Shown here: in pieces, positions 26,010 to 36,500 of the stretch
Layout: every line of letters begins with the position of its first letter
Position numbering within the stretch: position 1 is the first letter of the stretch
From: an uncultured Saprospiraceae bacterium
GTDB lineage: Bacteria; Bacteroidota; Bacteroidia; Chitinophagales; Saprospiraceae
Length of the DNA stretch: 39,913 bases
Assembly (NCBI GenBank): GCA_937959275.1
Contig: CALGLU010000099.1
Coordinates: 1-39,913, forward strand
Reading direction: 5' to 3'
Translations under genes and position numbers: made by a program
The notes under the pieces: model-generated
Databases searched by the model: none
Seen by the model: the letters and a program-made list of their open reading frames with translations, nothing else
Told to the model about the DNA's origin: nothing

Positions 26010-26082
26010 ATTCAAACTTAATGAATCGATTTAGAATCATTGTTATAAGTTAGCTACATTCGTTAGAGGATTTTATATTAAC

Positions 26083-27006
26083 ATGGATACAAACTATAAG
26101 ATAGGTATATTAGGTTTAGGTAGTCTAGGAGCTGCTTATGCATCTATGGCAATCGATGTGGGCGCTCAAGTTTCATTTATCTGTGATGAACATCGCAAAC
26201 GTAAATATGCAGCCCTCGCCTTTTCCGTTAATGAGCAGCCTTATCATTTTGATTGTACTAGCAATGTGAATGAGTATTTTGACTTGATTTTAATTACAGT
26301 CAAAATCCAGAACCTTCATGATGCATTGAAAACACTTGCAGCGTTTAACATAAAGAACACAATCATCATTTCAGTTATCAATGGGTTGACTAGCGAACAC
26401 ATAATTCAAGAGACATTGCCCGATGCCAAGGTTATACACGGATACACAGTCAAGACGGATGGCCAAAGACATGCACATCAATTTAGATATTCGAATAGAG
26501 GCAGAATTGTATTTGGAGCCTTGACCGAAGAATTGAAGCTTTACGCAGACCAAGCAGAATTAATGCTTAAGTCTGCTAATATTCCACATCAAAAAGTAGA
26601 TAATATTGAATATAAAATGTGGTGGAAACTGATGTTGAATGTAGGTATCAATCAAAGTTCAGCAATTTTAAAAACACCATATGGGGAATATCAAAATAAA
26701 CATGTCCAAGAGGTAGCTGCTGCTGCCATGATGGAAGTCGTTAACATATCAAAAGCTGCTGGTATAAATTTATCCGATTCAGATGTTCACGATTGCTTTT
26801 CAATCTTCAAGAGTCTTGATCCCAATAATAAAACGTCTATGTTGCAGGATCTGGATAATGGCAGACCTACTGAAGTAGATATCTTTGCTGGCGAAATTAT
26901 TAAGCTCGGCAAGCAATATGGAATTCCGACTCCTATTAATACAGTATTATATCACAGCATTAAATATTTAGAAGATAATCAACTTGAAACTTCCAGCACT
27001 CACTAA
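26083..27006 (+). CDS. 2-dehydropantoate 2-reductase (ketopantoate reductase family)
   Basis: 307 residues from an ATG. The NADP-binding Rossmann motif is ILGLGSLGAAYAS (9-21). The family core follows: IILISVING-type strand, NIEYKMWWKLMLNVGINQSSAIL near 180-200 with the catalytic Lys, and the C-terminal helix block SMLQDLDNGRPTEVDIFAGEII near 255-275 with the conserved Glu. It reduces ketopantoate to pantoate in the pantothenate/CoA pathway, but paralogues with other substrates exist, so panE is not assigned. The end overlaps the start of the EamA gene by 23 bases, which suggests one transcript and perhaps a product or precursor exporter. Confidence 0.88.
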   Translation: MDTNYKIGILGLGSLGAAYASMAIDVGAQVSFICDEHRKRKYAALAFSVNEQPYHFDCTSNVNEYFDLILITVKIQNLHDALKTLAAFNIKNTIIISVINGLTSEHIIQETLPDAKVIHGYTVKTDGQRHAHQFRYSNRGRIVFGALTEELKLYADQAELMLKSANIPHQKVDNIEYKMWWKLMLNVGINQSSAILKTPYGEYQNKHVQEVAAAAMMEVVNISKAAGINLSDSDVHDCFSIFKSLDPNNKTSMLQDLDNGRPTEVDIFAGEIIKLGKQYGIPTPINTVLYHSIKYLEDNQLETSSTH

Positions 27007-27856
27007 TCCACTTGTTCAAATTAATTTGAGTATTCTTTTTATGAGCACCTCAGGTGTTCTTGGCCGATTTATCCAGATGGATTCCACAATGGCAAACTGG
27101 TGGAGAAGTGTCATTGCATTCTCCGTTTTATGGTGTATCATAAAACGCCTAGGCATTGGCGTCAAATTAGACTCCAGGGCAAACAGAAATAAAGTCTTCT
27201 TATCCGGTGTCTTATTGTCCATACACTGGATCACCTATTTTTATGCTTTAGATTATTCGAATGTTGCCATTGCACTATTGACACTTTACACCTTCCCAGC
27301 ATTCACTGCAATTGTCGAACCCATTTATTCAAAAAGTCCATTTAACACCAAAGATGTCTTGCTAGCTCTTTGCTCCTTTATAGGTGTCTTAATACTAGTA
27401 CCAAGTTTTAGCTTAAACAACAATTATAGTTTTGCCATACTATTAGGTTTGATTTCATCAATCACCTATGTCTTTAGGAATTTATTACTACTAGAACCAG
27501 CAAAACAAAATCCAGGTATGACAATTATGCTCTATCAGTTAGGCACATTAATAGTCGTTGTAGCACCCTTTTGGCTTTTCATCAAAAGTCTTCCTAGTAA
27601 AACTGATTGGATAGGTCTTTTCGCATTAGCCATCGTAACCACAGTCTTTGCTCACACGCTCTTTGTCATGAGTTTAAAAAAGCTAGATGCTACAACCGCT
27701 TCACTACTCTCCTGTCTTGCACCAGTACTAGGTATCATTTGGGCTTTTATTTTCCTGCAAGAAATTCCAACAAACAAAACCATCATCGGCGGAAGCATCA
27801 TCTTATTAACAGTTGTCCTTAAAACCATCAGTACAACCAAAAAAGCAAATATATAG
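26984..27856 (+). CDS. EamA/DMT-family transporter
   Basis: 290 residues, about ten transmembrane helices in two EamA repeats (first from about 10-140, second from about 150-285, with LSCLAPVLGIIWAFIFLQEIP as the hallmark late segment). The start is TTG at 26984, inside the ketopantoate reductase gene. The next ATG (M20) would remove half of the first helix, so TTG is preferred. These inner-membrane proteins export metabolites or amino acids; the substrate is unknown. The 23-bp overlap with the reductase implies translational coupling. The gene is followed by the two 36-bp repeats at 27859 and a heptamer tract. Confidence 0.88.
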   Translation: MKLPALTNPLVQINLSILFMSTSGVLGRFIQMDSTMANWWRSVIAFSVLWCIIKRLGIGVKLDSRANRNKVFLSGVLLSIHWITYFYALDYSNVAIALLTLYTFPAFTAIVEPIYSKSPFNTKDVLLALCSFIGVLILVPSFSLNNNYSFAILLGLISSITYVFRNLLLLEPAKQNPGMTIMLYQLGTLIVVVAPFWLFIKSLPSKTDWIGLFALAIVTTVFAHTLFVMSLKKLDATTASLLSCLAPVLGIIWAFIFLQEIPTNKTIIGGSIILLTVVLKTISTTKKANI

Positions 27857-27858
27857 AA

Positions 27859-27990
27859 GCCGTCGTTGGTCTCCGCGCCTATGTCATTTATGATTTCCAT
27901 CTAAGTGCGCCGCCGTTGGTCTACACACCAATGGCATTTTTGATAAATCCAGCCATTCACTCAACACCCAACACTCAAAACTAAACACTT
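27859..27990. repeat. Pair of 36-bp repeats plus heptamer tract
   Basis: 27859-27894 and 27909-27944 are copies of a 36-base unit (29 of 36 identical, 50 bases apart) with the core CGTTGGTCT. A tract of AACACCC/AACACTC heptamers follows (27959-27990) and ends ACACTTAAAGTGT, a short inverted repeat over the stop of the DinB gene. This is the same tract family as at 19514-19811 and 16681-16693, again at the 3' end of a minus-strand gene. No gene is present. Confidence 0.75.
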
Positions 27991-28675
27991 AAAGTGTCGT
28001 CTTCCCAATAAACACACTCACACCTGGATGCTGCGGATTCCCAGATGATCGTCGATAGCTAACAATTTGTCCTGTATGATAAATGGCGTCAGCCAAAAAA
28101 CCATTCATAACATTCCAAACTGGAAATTCAGATGTCTTTTCTCCTCTTTGAAAGATAATACGATGACTAGAGACATCATCAACTGTTCTAAAAATATCGC
28201 TTGCTGTTTTAATATTTTGAAGAGTTAATTTGCGGAGCTCTTCAAACGGAACTTCAGGAATCACCAAAGGCCGAGGATTCGCTGATTTTTTTGCAGCATG
28301 CATCAGGCCGTTTGACAAACCATATAAATGATTAAGTGTCTCTTGAGCTGACCGACCATCATTTCCAGGATTATACTGTAAATCCTCAGTCCGTAATTGA
28401 TGTGTCGCCCAATAATATCTAAAGCCAAGACCGTCAATCGTCCGAGCTAAAACTGCACCTCCTGAAAAATGGTCAGGCGCATCAGGAATCTGGAAATAAG
28501 GAATACTCATATCAAAATCGGCTTCGCTAAGACCTTTAGAATAGGATTTGATGGGCTTAGCCTCCATAGCTGACTTTTTATCATCGCTATTTAATGGAGT
28601 TGTGATCACTGTTTTTTGATTAGTACAGCAAATCTGCGTTAACAATAGTGTCGCAAAGAAAAATGAATACTTCAA
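27989..28675 (-). CDS. DinB-like four-helix lipoprotein
   Basis: 228 residues from a TTG codon (an in-frame stop lies six codons upstream). The N-terminus is a lipoprotein signal peptide, MKYSFFFATLLLTQICC, with Cys16 or Cys17 as the lipidation site. The mature part from about 60 is a DinB-superfamily helical bundle: GLGFRYYWATHQLRTEDL, ETLNHLYGLSNGLM, and the closing ADAIYHTGQIVSYRRSSGN. His residues at the ends of the helices are of the type that bind metal in DinB proteins. Periplasmic DinB-like proteins are known in Bacteroidota but have no established role. It is divergent from trpD over a repeat-filled 359-bp gap. Confidence 0.82.
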   Translation of the reverse strand: MKYSFFFATLLLTQICCTNQKTVITTPLNSDDKKSAMEAKPIKSYSKGLSEADFDMSIPYFQIPDAPDHFSGGAVLARTIDGLGFRYYWATHQLRTEDLQYNPGNDGRSAQETLNHLYGLSNGLMHAAKKSANPRPLVIPEVPFEELRKLTLQNIKTASDIFRTVDDVSSHRIIFQRGEKTSEFPVWNVMNGFLADAIYHTGQIVSYRRSSGNPQHPGVSVFIGKTTL

Positions 28676-29034
28676 GATTTGTCTTTTAGATTAAATAATG
28701 TCAATAATCTCAAAGTTAACCGAACAGAACTTAAAGTACACATATCGCATATATTAGTTTTGATAGATAAACACCGAAATCGTGACATGCTAATAGACTT
28801 CACATCTTTAGAAAAATCTCTGAACGCTGAAAGTGTGACATGATTATATAAAGAAATATTTCCGCCAATGAACGCTGAAAGCATGATTTGAGTATAGAAA
28901 ACAATGATTACATCTATGACCGCTGACAGCCTGATATGAATATAGTTGTGACTTGATTCTAGACGTGACAGGATTCTAGAAAAATTTCAATATTTTCACG
29001 TTTCACACAATAGCTTCATCATTATAAATACCTT
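28676..29034. other. Divergent intergenic region with repeats
   Basis: 359 bases between the divergent DinB-like and trpD genes. It contains the 48-bp repeat array (28768-28964) and a 17-bp tandem repeat with core GATTCTAGA (28948-28964 and 28965-28981, 14 of 17 identical). A minus-strand frame of 70 codons (28884-28672) is only the repeats read through and is not supported as a gene. The rest is AT-rich promoter-like sequence. Confidence 0.7.
28768..28964. repeat. Array of about 48-bp direct repeats upstream of trpD
   Basis: Units start at 28821, 28869 and 28917, an exact 48-base period, with core TGAACGCTGAAAG then a TGA-rich AT tail. The second and third match the first or each other at about 24-26 of the first 33 bases. 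A diverged fourth copy starts at 28768 (22 of 33). The remaining bases of each unit are not conserved, as expected for spaced binding sites rather than a recent duplication. Confidence 0.7.
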
Positions 29035-30039
29035 ATGGCTGCTACAAATCTTAAAGACCAACTCAATCGTCTATTCAATCAAGAAATTCTCAATAAGTCT
29101 GAGGCCAAAGCCATACTCACAGCAATCGGCAAAGGTGAAGTAGAGCCTCATCAAACAACGGCATTATTAACAGTCTTCCAAATGCGTCCTATAACAGGCC
29201 CCGAACTTGCTGGCTTTCAAGAAGCCATGATTGATCTGGCAACACCTATTGACTTTAGTGATCTAGATACGATTGATATTGTTGGGACTGGCGGCGACGG
29301 CAAAAACACATTTAATATATCTACCCTAAGCTCCTTTATTGTCGCAGGCGCAGGCTATAAAGTTGCAAAACATGGCAACAAGGGCGTCTCCTCTCCATGT
29401 GGATCATCAAATGTTTTAGAACATCTTGGCTATACATTTTCTAATGATTATGACAAATTAAGAGAAGACATTGAGAAAGCAAATTTTTGTTTTTTCCACG
29501 CTCCATTCTTTCACCCAGCTATGAAAGAAGTTGTACCTATTCGTAAAGCTTTGCAAGTAAAAACGGTATTTAATATAATGGGGCCTTTGTTAAATCCATC
29601 TCGTCCCAAGCATCAATTTTCTGGAGTTTATGCTCAACACATCCTCCCTTTATATAAAGATGTGTTTGAAAACATGGGTATTCGTTATGGTATTGTCTTT
29701 GCTCATGACGGCTATGATGAAATTTCTTTAACAGATAAATTCACCATTCTCAATAATCAAGGATCTACAACATATGAAGCTGCAGACCTCGGACTCGAAT
29801 CTGTAAAGGCTCAAGATTTATATGGAGGAAATACTGTAGAAGAAGCAGCAGAAATTTTCCTGTCTATCCTTGATGGAAAAGGAACAAAGGCGCAAAATCA
29901 AGTCGTCTTGGCTAACGCCGCTTTTAGTATTCAAACGTTTAAATCGAATCAATCATTTACATCTTGCTATGACGAAGCAAAGCAATCTTTAGAAGATGGC
30001 CAGGCGAGAGAATCTTTACGCTTGGTGACCGATAATTAA
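29035..30039 (+). CDS. trpD: Anthranilate phosphoribosyltransferase TrpD
   Basis: 334 residues from an ATG, the family's usual length. It joins anthranilate and PRPP in tryptophan synthesis. The N-terminal helical domain is followed by the PRPP site GTGGDGKNTFNIST near 84-97 and KHGNKGVSSPCGSSNVLEHLG near 112-132. FHAPFFHPAMKEVVPIRKAL and FNIMGPLLNP follow, all typical of Bacteroidota TrpD. No trpE, trpG, trpC, trpF, trpB or trpA gene flanks it; the operon is either split or this copy is solitary. Upstream lies the 48-bp repeat array, downstream 484 bases without a gene. Confidence 0.94.
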   Translation: MAATNLKDQLNRLFNQEILNKSEAKAILTAIGKGEVEPHQTTALLTVFQMRPITGPELAGFQEAMIDLATPIDFSDLDTIDIVGTGGDGKNTFNISTLSSFIVAGAGYKVAKHGNKGVSSPCGSSNVLEHLGYTFSNDYDKLREDIEKANFCFFHAPFFHPAMKEVVPIRKALQVKTVFNIMGPLLNPSRPKHQFSGVYAQHILPLYKDVFENMGIRYGIVFAHDGYDEISLTDKFTILNNQGSTTYEAADLGLESVKAQDLYGGNTVEEAAEIFLSILDGKGTKAQNQVVLANAAFSIQTFKSNQSFTSCYDEAKQSLEDGQARESLRLVTDN

Positions 30040-30523
30040 ATAAGGAATTGTTAACCACAATTGAAATTCTAATTCTTTTATTGCTGCCAAAACCTTATGT
30101 AAACTCTTACACAACAATCACACAGCCCCTACAATAGCCATACGAATAAATAGCAACCTTCAAAATTAAATAAGTAATAAATTGATTATATGCTATTTAC
30201 ATATATATAAATTAAATAATATGATTTTACGCCCTTTACTAAAGTTGTAATAAACTTCATTTAAATCTAGATTTGAGGTTAATTAGCTCCTGCTCTGCCT
30301 TTTCGCATACCACCATTTCTGCACGTTCTTAACTCCTTACATAACGCACTTTTTCGTGAGCGGTCATTTAGCATTTACTTTCAATGATATCCTTAAACTG
30401 ATGAACAGTTTTCGATATCAACTCTAAGAATCTACTTAATTCGTTTCCATTTTTTGATCTAATGAGTTGACCTCTATTGGGGCTGCCATTCTATGTACCT
30501 ATTTGAACATTAAAAATTATTTT
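30040..30523. other. 484-bp intergenic region, AT-rich
   Basis: Holds no supported ORF. A weak stem AATTGT-TAACC-ACAATT (30046-30062) follows trpD without a U-run. AAATCTAGATTT (30263-30274) is a palindrome. The hairpin at 30386-30419 is listed separately. It should contain the promoter and leader of the giant surface protein, but no convincing Bacteroidota promoter pair was found. Confidence 0.6.
30386..30419 (+). promoter_or_regulatory. Leader hairpin before the giant surface protein
   Basis: GATATC pairs with GATATC, an internal loop follows, then AAACTG-ATGAA-CAGTTT. The structure spans 34 bases and lies about 105 bases before the start codon. It could influence mRNA stability or attenuation; this is only a structural reading. 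Confidence 0.35.
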
Positions 30524-33500
30524 ATGTCATTTTTTACACACCCTTTCCCATTCCAAAAATTCTCAGCGACGAGAATAAGACTTGTATTTGCACTTTTATT
30601 TAGTTCATTTTTAGTTACCCAGTCTCAAGCCCAATGTCCTACAATATTTGTAGATGACATGAACGGAGTCCCAGGATATGCAGCAATAGATAATCTAAGT
30701 ATTTGTGGACAGCCTGATACCATTTCGTATTATGTCTTGAATACATCTGGACAAACATTGTTAAATTCAGAATTGAAATTAACAATCCCCCCGGGTATGC
30801 AGTATGCAGGGTTTATCGACCCATTCGACCCCTCTTATACAGTTATGGAAGGAGATGTGTCAGACCCAAATTGTCCAACATTTATATTCCCAAACATACT
30901 TGCGGATAGTGTTCAGATCATTCAGATTGGTATTATAGCCAATTGTGATGTCTACTCTAACCCATCCACACAGGAATATAAATTTGATGGAAAATTTGAA
31001 TTCCTATTCTTGGAAGATGGTGCAAAAAAACCAATCGTATGTTCAGCCTTGTTTGATGGAGAAGTAGATTATAGCCCCTTCATCAAAAGACCAACTATAT
31101 CCATAACAGATCAGTCAAGACCAGCTATAACTATTGTAAATGGCAATAGTGTATGTAATATTATTGAAGTCACTCAGACTGGTATTGGTGCAAGTGTTGC
31201 CGGATTTAGTTTTACCATTGATGGCATAGACTTAGATAATTTCAATTTAGTTGAACTGTCTGTTGGTGGTGCTGATTTGACGTATAGTTGGGATCCAGCA
31301 ACCATGCAGCTAACTGCATTTGTTGATGCTTCATATTTACCAGGAGGTTCTTTGCAGGAAGATCAAAGTGTAGACGTTCAAGTTTGTTTTGATGCTCCTT
31401 TGGTGTGTGATACTGATGCAGGAATTTATAATTTAACCTATGGCGCATCTTTTGGATGTAGCCCAGATGAACCACCATGTGTTGATCCATCAACAGCTGA
31501 TGGTTCTATTGAATATAAACCTAATTTTAATGCTAATGCTGATGTTTCTGTCACAAAAAGGCAAGACCCTGGCATTTGTGGTGCTGATGCTGTTTTTGAT
31601 GTTGTCGTTAAAAGCACCAACACTGATCCAGTCTTAGGCTTATGGGAAGAAATAAAATTAGGATTTCAAATCTGCGAAGGCGATGTTTTCGAGCCTGCTT
31701 ATGTCGAAATTAATGGAGAGCCTCTCGATGCTTCCTCTTACTATTATGACAATTTTGATTTTGTCATTGACGCGACGACCTTTATGAGTGATCCTGATGA
31801 GTCCGGATTTGGTTTTGAAGATATCGATGGAGATGGTGTATATGATGATCTACCAGGAGGCAATGAAGCAGTTATGACAATTGCTGTTAAAATTAAATGC
31901 CAAGATCCTGCAGCTATTGCGGGTTGTGCATCACTTGATTGTACCTTTGATCAGATGACTGTCACAGGTTTAAGACATTGTGGTCAAGTCTTTCAAACAA
32001 CGCCTAAAATTGACCCGGCACCTGAATTCTCTTATGGTTCTTCTTTCATTTCTATTGATGATGGTGATATAAGTCCTGACATGGATGGCTCTATAGTTGG
32101 CTATGATTTTGGCTTAGGAACAGGTACGGATGATTCGGATGCCACTTTAAATACGGTAACTATGGAATTTTGCTACCAGTACGAAGCGACTGGCATTGAG
32201 CCTTGCATGGCACCTGGCAATAATCCATATTTTGAAGTATCAATTGGTGGTCCAGAAATAGTAATCTCTGATATGGAAATCAATACCTCATCAGTAACCT
32301 TCAACGGTGGACCAGTTGCAGCTGGCTTAATAACAACGGCTTTTAATACAGATAATTCAGGAGTCGTTTTTGGTATTGATATTGGAAATAATGATACATC
32401 AGTTCCTCAATGCTATAACTTCACTTTAGAATTAGATTCATGCCTTTGCTATCCGCTACAATACTTATCCGCAAGTATGAGAGTGATCGAAACCTGTGGA
32501 GATTGTGTTGGTCCTGATGGTGGCGATTGTACGCTTGTTAGAGCTTGCGAAGATACTCAACTGGCATCGACTAGATCATGTAATTGTGTTTGTCCTATGT
32601 CAAGTGATATTGTCGACTTAAGAAGAGTTGAGTATGGATATGCAGATAAAGCAATGACTGAAAAATTAGAATATGATAGTCCAGAAGTAGACCCCTTAGA
32701 TTGGAATCGATATTTGCCCTGTGATAGTATTTATATGCACGTAGAATATACTGTAATTGATCCTTTGACCATGGCAGATCTTGACGAAATATATTTCAGA
32801 TTGTACAATTCTGCTTCGCCGGGCACATGGACTCATAGACCAACTTTTGACTTAGAACCCGATATGCACAATTCCAGAATGCTTGAGTTCTCTTATGAAA
32901 AAGTAGGGGCCCCTGGCACTAGAACTATGATAGATTTCAATGCATGCAACGAAGACAGATCTGCGCAACATAGAAATATTAATGACGGATATTTTGAACC
33001 TAAAGGATCTGAAGCAGCTACTCTTATAAACGGTGTGAGTACCTACAACCATCCTTTTGATGTATTTGATAATCGAGAGTTTAATATCCGTATTATTGAC
33101 TCTGAAAGACAAAAAGATCGAGGATTGAATACAAACACAGATGGCGACTGTTGGACAGATCTTTTAGAAAATCAAATGGGTGGACTTGAAAAAGGTGATA
33201 AATTTCACATGTATGTTCACATACCCATGCAAAAAAATCCATATCGCCAATTAATTCCTGATGTTGCTGCTACACCAGCTGCCTCAATAGTTTTTAGAGG
33301 TGATGCATATTGGTATTCTGTAGTTGGTGGAACAAGAACCTACCAAAGAGCAACCTGCGGTGGTAATCGAATCATTGAGACTCATTGTCCAGGTCCGATT
33401 ATAGCAAACACAGAATATACCGTAACAGATTGTGGAGCTACTGTCGAACATTCTTTCACTATGACAAATACGCCTGACGATTGGTATGTCGGTGAGTTTA

Positions 33501-36500
33501 GACCTGACATCATGGAGATGGATACTTTGAAAGTCCCTCTCCCTTCACCCTTTGTTTACGCTGGGAATCCTAGAATTATGCTACAAGATGGAACCATAAT
33601 TCCATTGAGTGATCCTATGTTTGATAGCAATACTTTTTGCGCATTTGATGCGGCTGCTAATCAAACAAAGTGTACATCTCTAGCTGGATCTGTAGGATAT
33701 ATGATGTTTGATGTCAGTGAAATTCCAACCTTCGGAGTTGGGCTTCCTAATGACCCAGCCTGTAGTTATAAATTATTATACGACTTAGAACGAATTTGTC
33801 CAGGCCCTATAAATTCACCGGAAAACTTCCAGTTAATATTTGACTATAGTAATACATGTGATTATCAGCCGGGAGGACACTATTGTGGTGTGACTACAGT
33901 AGCTTCAAGAGCCGATTTTTCATTTCTAGGCACTCAATTAGCTTACCCTGTCGAAGATTGTCCAGGTGATGTTGGTACCAATACTTTATTATTTGATGAT
34001 AGAGATTATCATTTAACAGAGGATACATCATTTACACTAACGTTTAATCAAATGACAAATCCTCTACCTGCATTAACGTCTTCAATTACAAGTAATCTAT
34101 TGGCCGACGCGAGCAATGCAAGTGAGTTCAACACATATGAAGTTTGTGCTGGTGCAGGTGCTATCCCGCATACTAACGTCATGACGACTGTGTTTCTTGA
34201 ACCAACAGTCAGTCTGCAAAACATTACTGACGGAGCTGGTAATCCAGTTGCATTCACATTGACAAATACCAGTGCGCTTGGAAGTACATATTTAATAGAA
34301 TTACCGGATCTCAATCCTGATGATTGTGTAACATTGAATATAGAAACAGAACTAGAGATATGCCCATACCCAGGCGTTGGAACTGTCGTGTCTGTCAAAA
34401 CAACAAGCAGTTGTTTAGACTTAGATTTTGCATCACAACTATTTGGAGTTGGAGGTGATGCTTGTGTGGCTACAGGTCAGCAATACAATTATGTCGCGGG
34501 CGAAGCAGAAATACAAGCAGAATGGACAACTGAAAGAGATACAGTTCCACTCTGTTCGACGAATATGTATGAAGTCTTAATTAAGAATACTAAAGACGCC
34601 ACATTAACAGATCTTGAATTCAACTTCAATTTTCCTGCGGGCATCACCACAATACCAACAACATTTGAGTATGAATATGTGGCTGGTTCAGGTATTTGGT
34701 TACCCATTTCTGACCCAATACCAAATGGAACAAATGCATTTGGTCAAGTATTTACAGTCAATGACGATGACATGTTCAGTGACATCAATGCAAATGGCTT
34801 ACCTGGCATATTAGACCCTATTGAAAATGCCAATAGATTAAAAATTAGATTTCAAGCAAAGACTGATTGTGATTCATACGTATCTAGGACTCCATTCTAT
34901 TTCGAAACGACAGCTGCTGATCCATGTGAAGGACGCATATCATCAGGAGCATCAATTTTCGAAGGGCCAACAATCGAAAATGCCATTCCAGAAGAAGGCG
35001 CTCAGTTTTTGATCACAGCTGATCCATTAAATTATATCTGTGGAGGTCCTGTCCCTTTGACTGTGTCTGGCGTCAATCTATCAAATACTGGTGGAGAAAC
35101 ATCGATGGCAGAAGCTTGTTTTAAATTCCCTCCAAGTGTTCCATATACCCCAGGGAGTTTTGCCTTTACGACGCCTTCATCTTGGACACCAACCTACGTC
35201 AATGAAACGACATTGGCTGGAGGATATACAGAACTTTGTTTTGATTTACCAGATGGCTTAAAACCTTATCAGTCTTTTGCTTTTACAGCTGAAGTTACGC
35301 CAGATATGAATACAGCATGTGAAGAATTATTAATTGGATCACTAGTAAAATCTCTCGTCGAAGATCAAGTTTGTATCGGTGATGATAATGTAGTAGACAC
35401 GCCTGATGATTCAACCTGTGATGTTTTTGTCAATAATTCTATCAATGACCAGTTGGTCATCAACATAAAGGCTCCTGTAGAAATATCAGAATTGGAAATG
35501 GTCGTTGCTTGCGATGATGACCCTACCATGGCCACATTCGATTACACGATAGCGCTAGAGACGGTCTCCACTACAGATTATGTAGGACCACTAACTTTAG
35601 AATTCTATAGAGATTTAAATCTGAATGGCGTCTTTGATCCAGGTGTAGATCCATTAATGGATACGCAGACTCATAATGTAAATATTGCTGTGGGTTCTCC
35701 TACAATTGAAATGGGAAGCACTACGATTCCAGAAGAATTCTCATGTCCAATTATCATCAATGCTATCTTTGATGTACCATGTAATTGTAACTCAGAAAGC
35801 TTCTATTTTGATAATCCACCTGTCCCTGATTTTGTGGCTCAATTTGACGGACCTGTCAGCTTGTGCCCAGGTGATGATTTCATGATTGACATTTGTGGTG
35901 GTTATGACTTTGAACTTGCAAACCCAGCTTCAGGTGTTTTAACAGAAACTGCAGATGCTTTATCTATTATGATAAATGATGGTTTCGGCGTAAATAGTCC
36001 AGTCGTACTCAAAGTCATGAGTATGGGCCCATGTGGCGGAGAATTTGAAATTGAAATTTTCACTTTAGAAACATTTGAAATAGGTCCATTTGCAACAGTT
36101 GAAGCTTGTGATATGGAATGTACTGAATTGACTCTGGACGGTGTTCCTGCCGATTGGCAAGGTAACATGACAGTACTTTGGTCTCCAGCCACATTCTTAG
36201 ATGATGCAACATCTTGGGAACCTGAAATATGTAATCCTACAGCAAACATTACATACACTGTCACAGTCACTAACCCTAACACGGGTTGCTCTGCCTCATC
36301 GGTGGTCAATGTTAATGTGATCAATACAACACCTCCTACTCTTACTTATGATGGTTTCGATGAGTGCTATTTTGCTTATGATCCGCCAACAATTATTGCA
36401 GAACCAGCTGGATTGGTTAATTATGAATTCTATTTTGATGATCCTGCCGGAGACATTCTTTTGCAGACTGGAGCATCAAATGAATTTATATTACCATTTC

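Noticed and set aside
28672-28884. 70-codon minus-strand ORF upstream of the DinB-like gene
   Set aside because: It is the 48-bp repeat array read through; no signal, no domain, and the divergent promoter region must lie here.
28821-28964. trp leader attenuator
   Set aside because: No leader peptide with tandem Trp codons or T-box features can be read; the repeats lack the required pairing.
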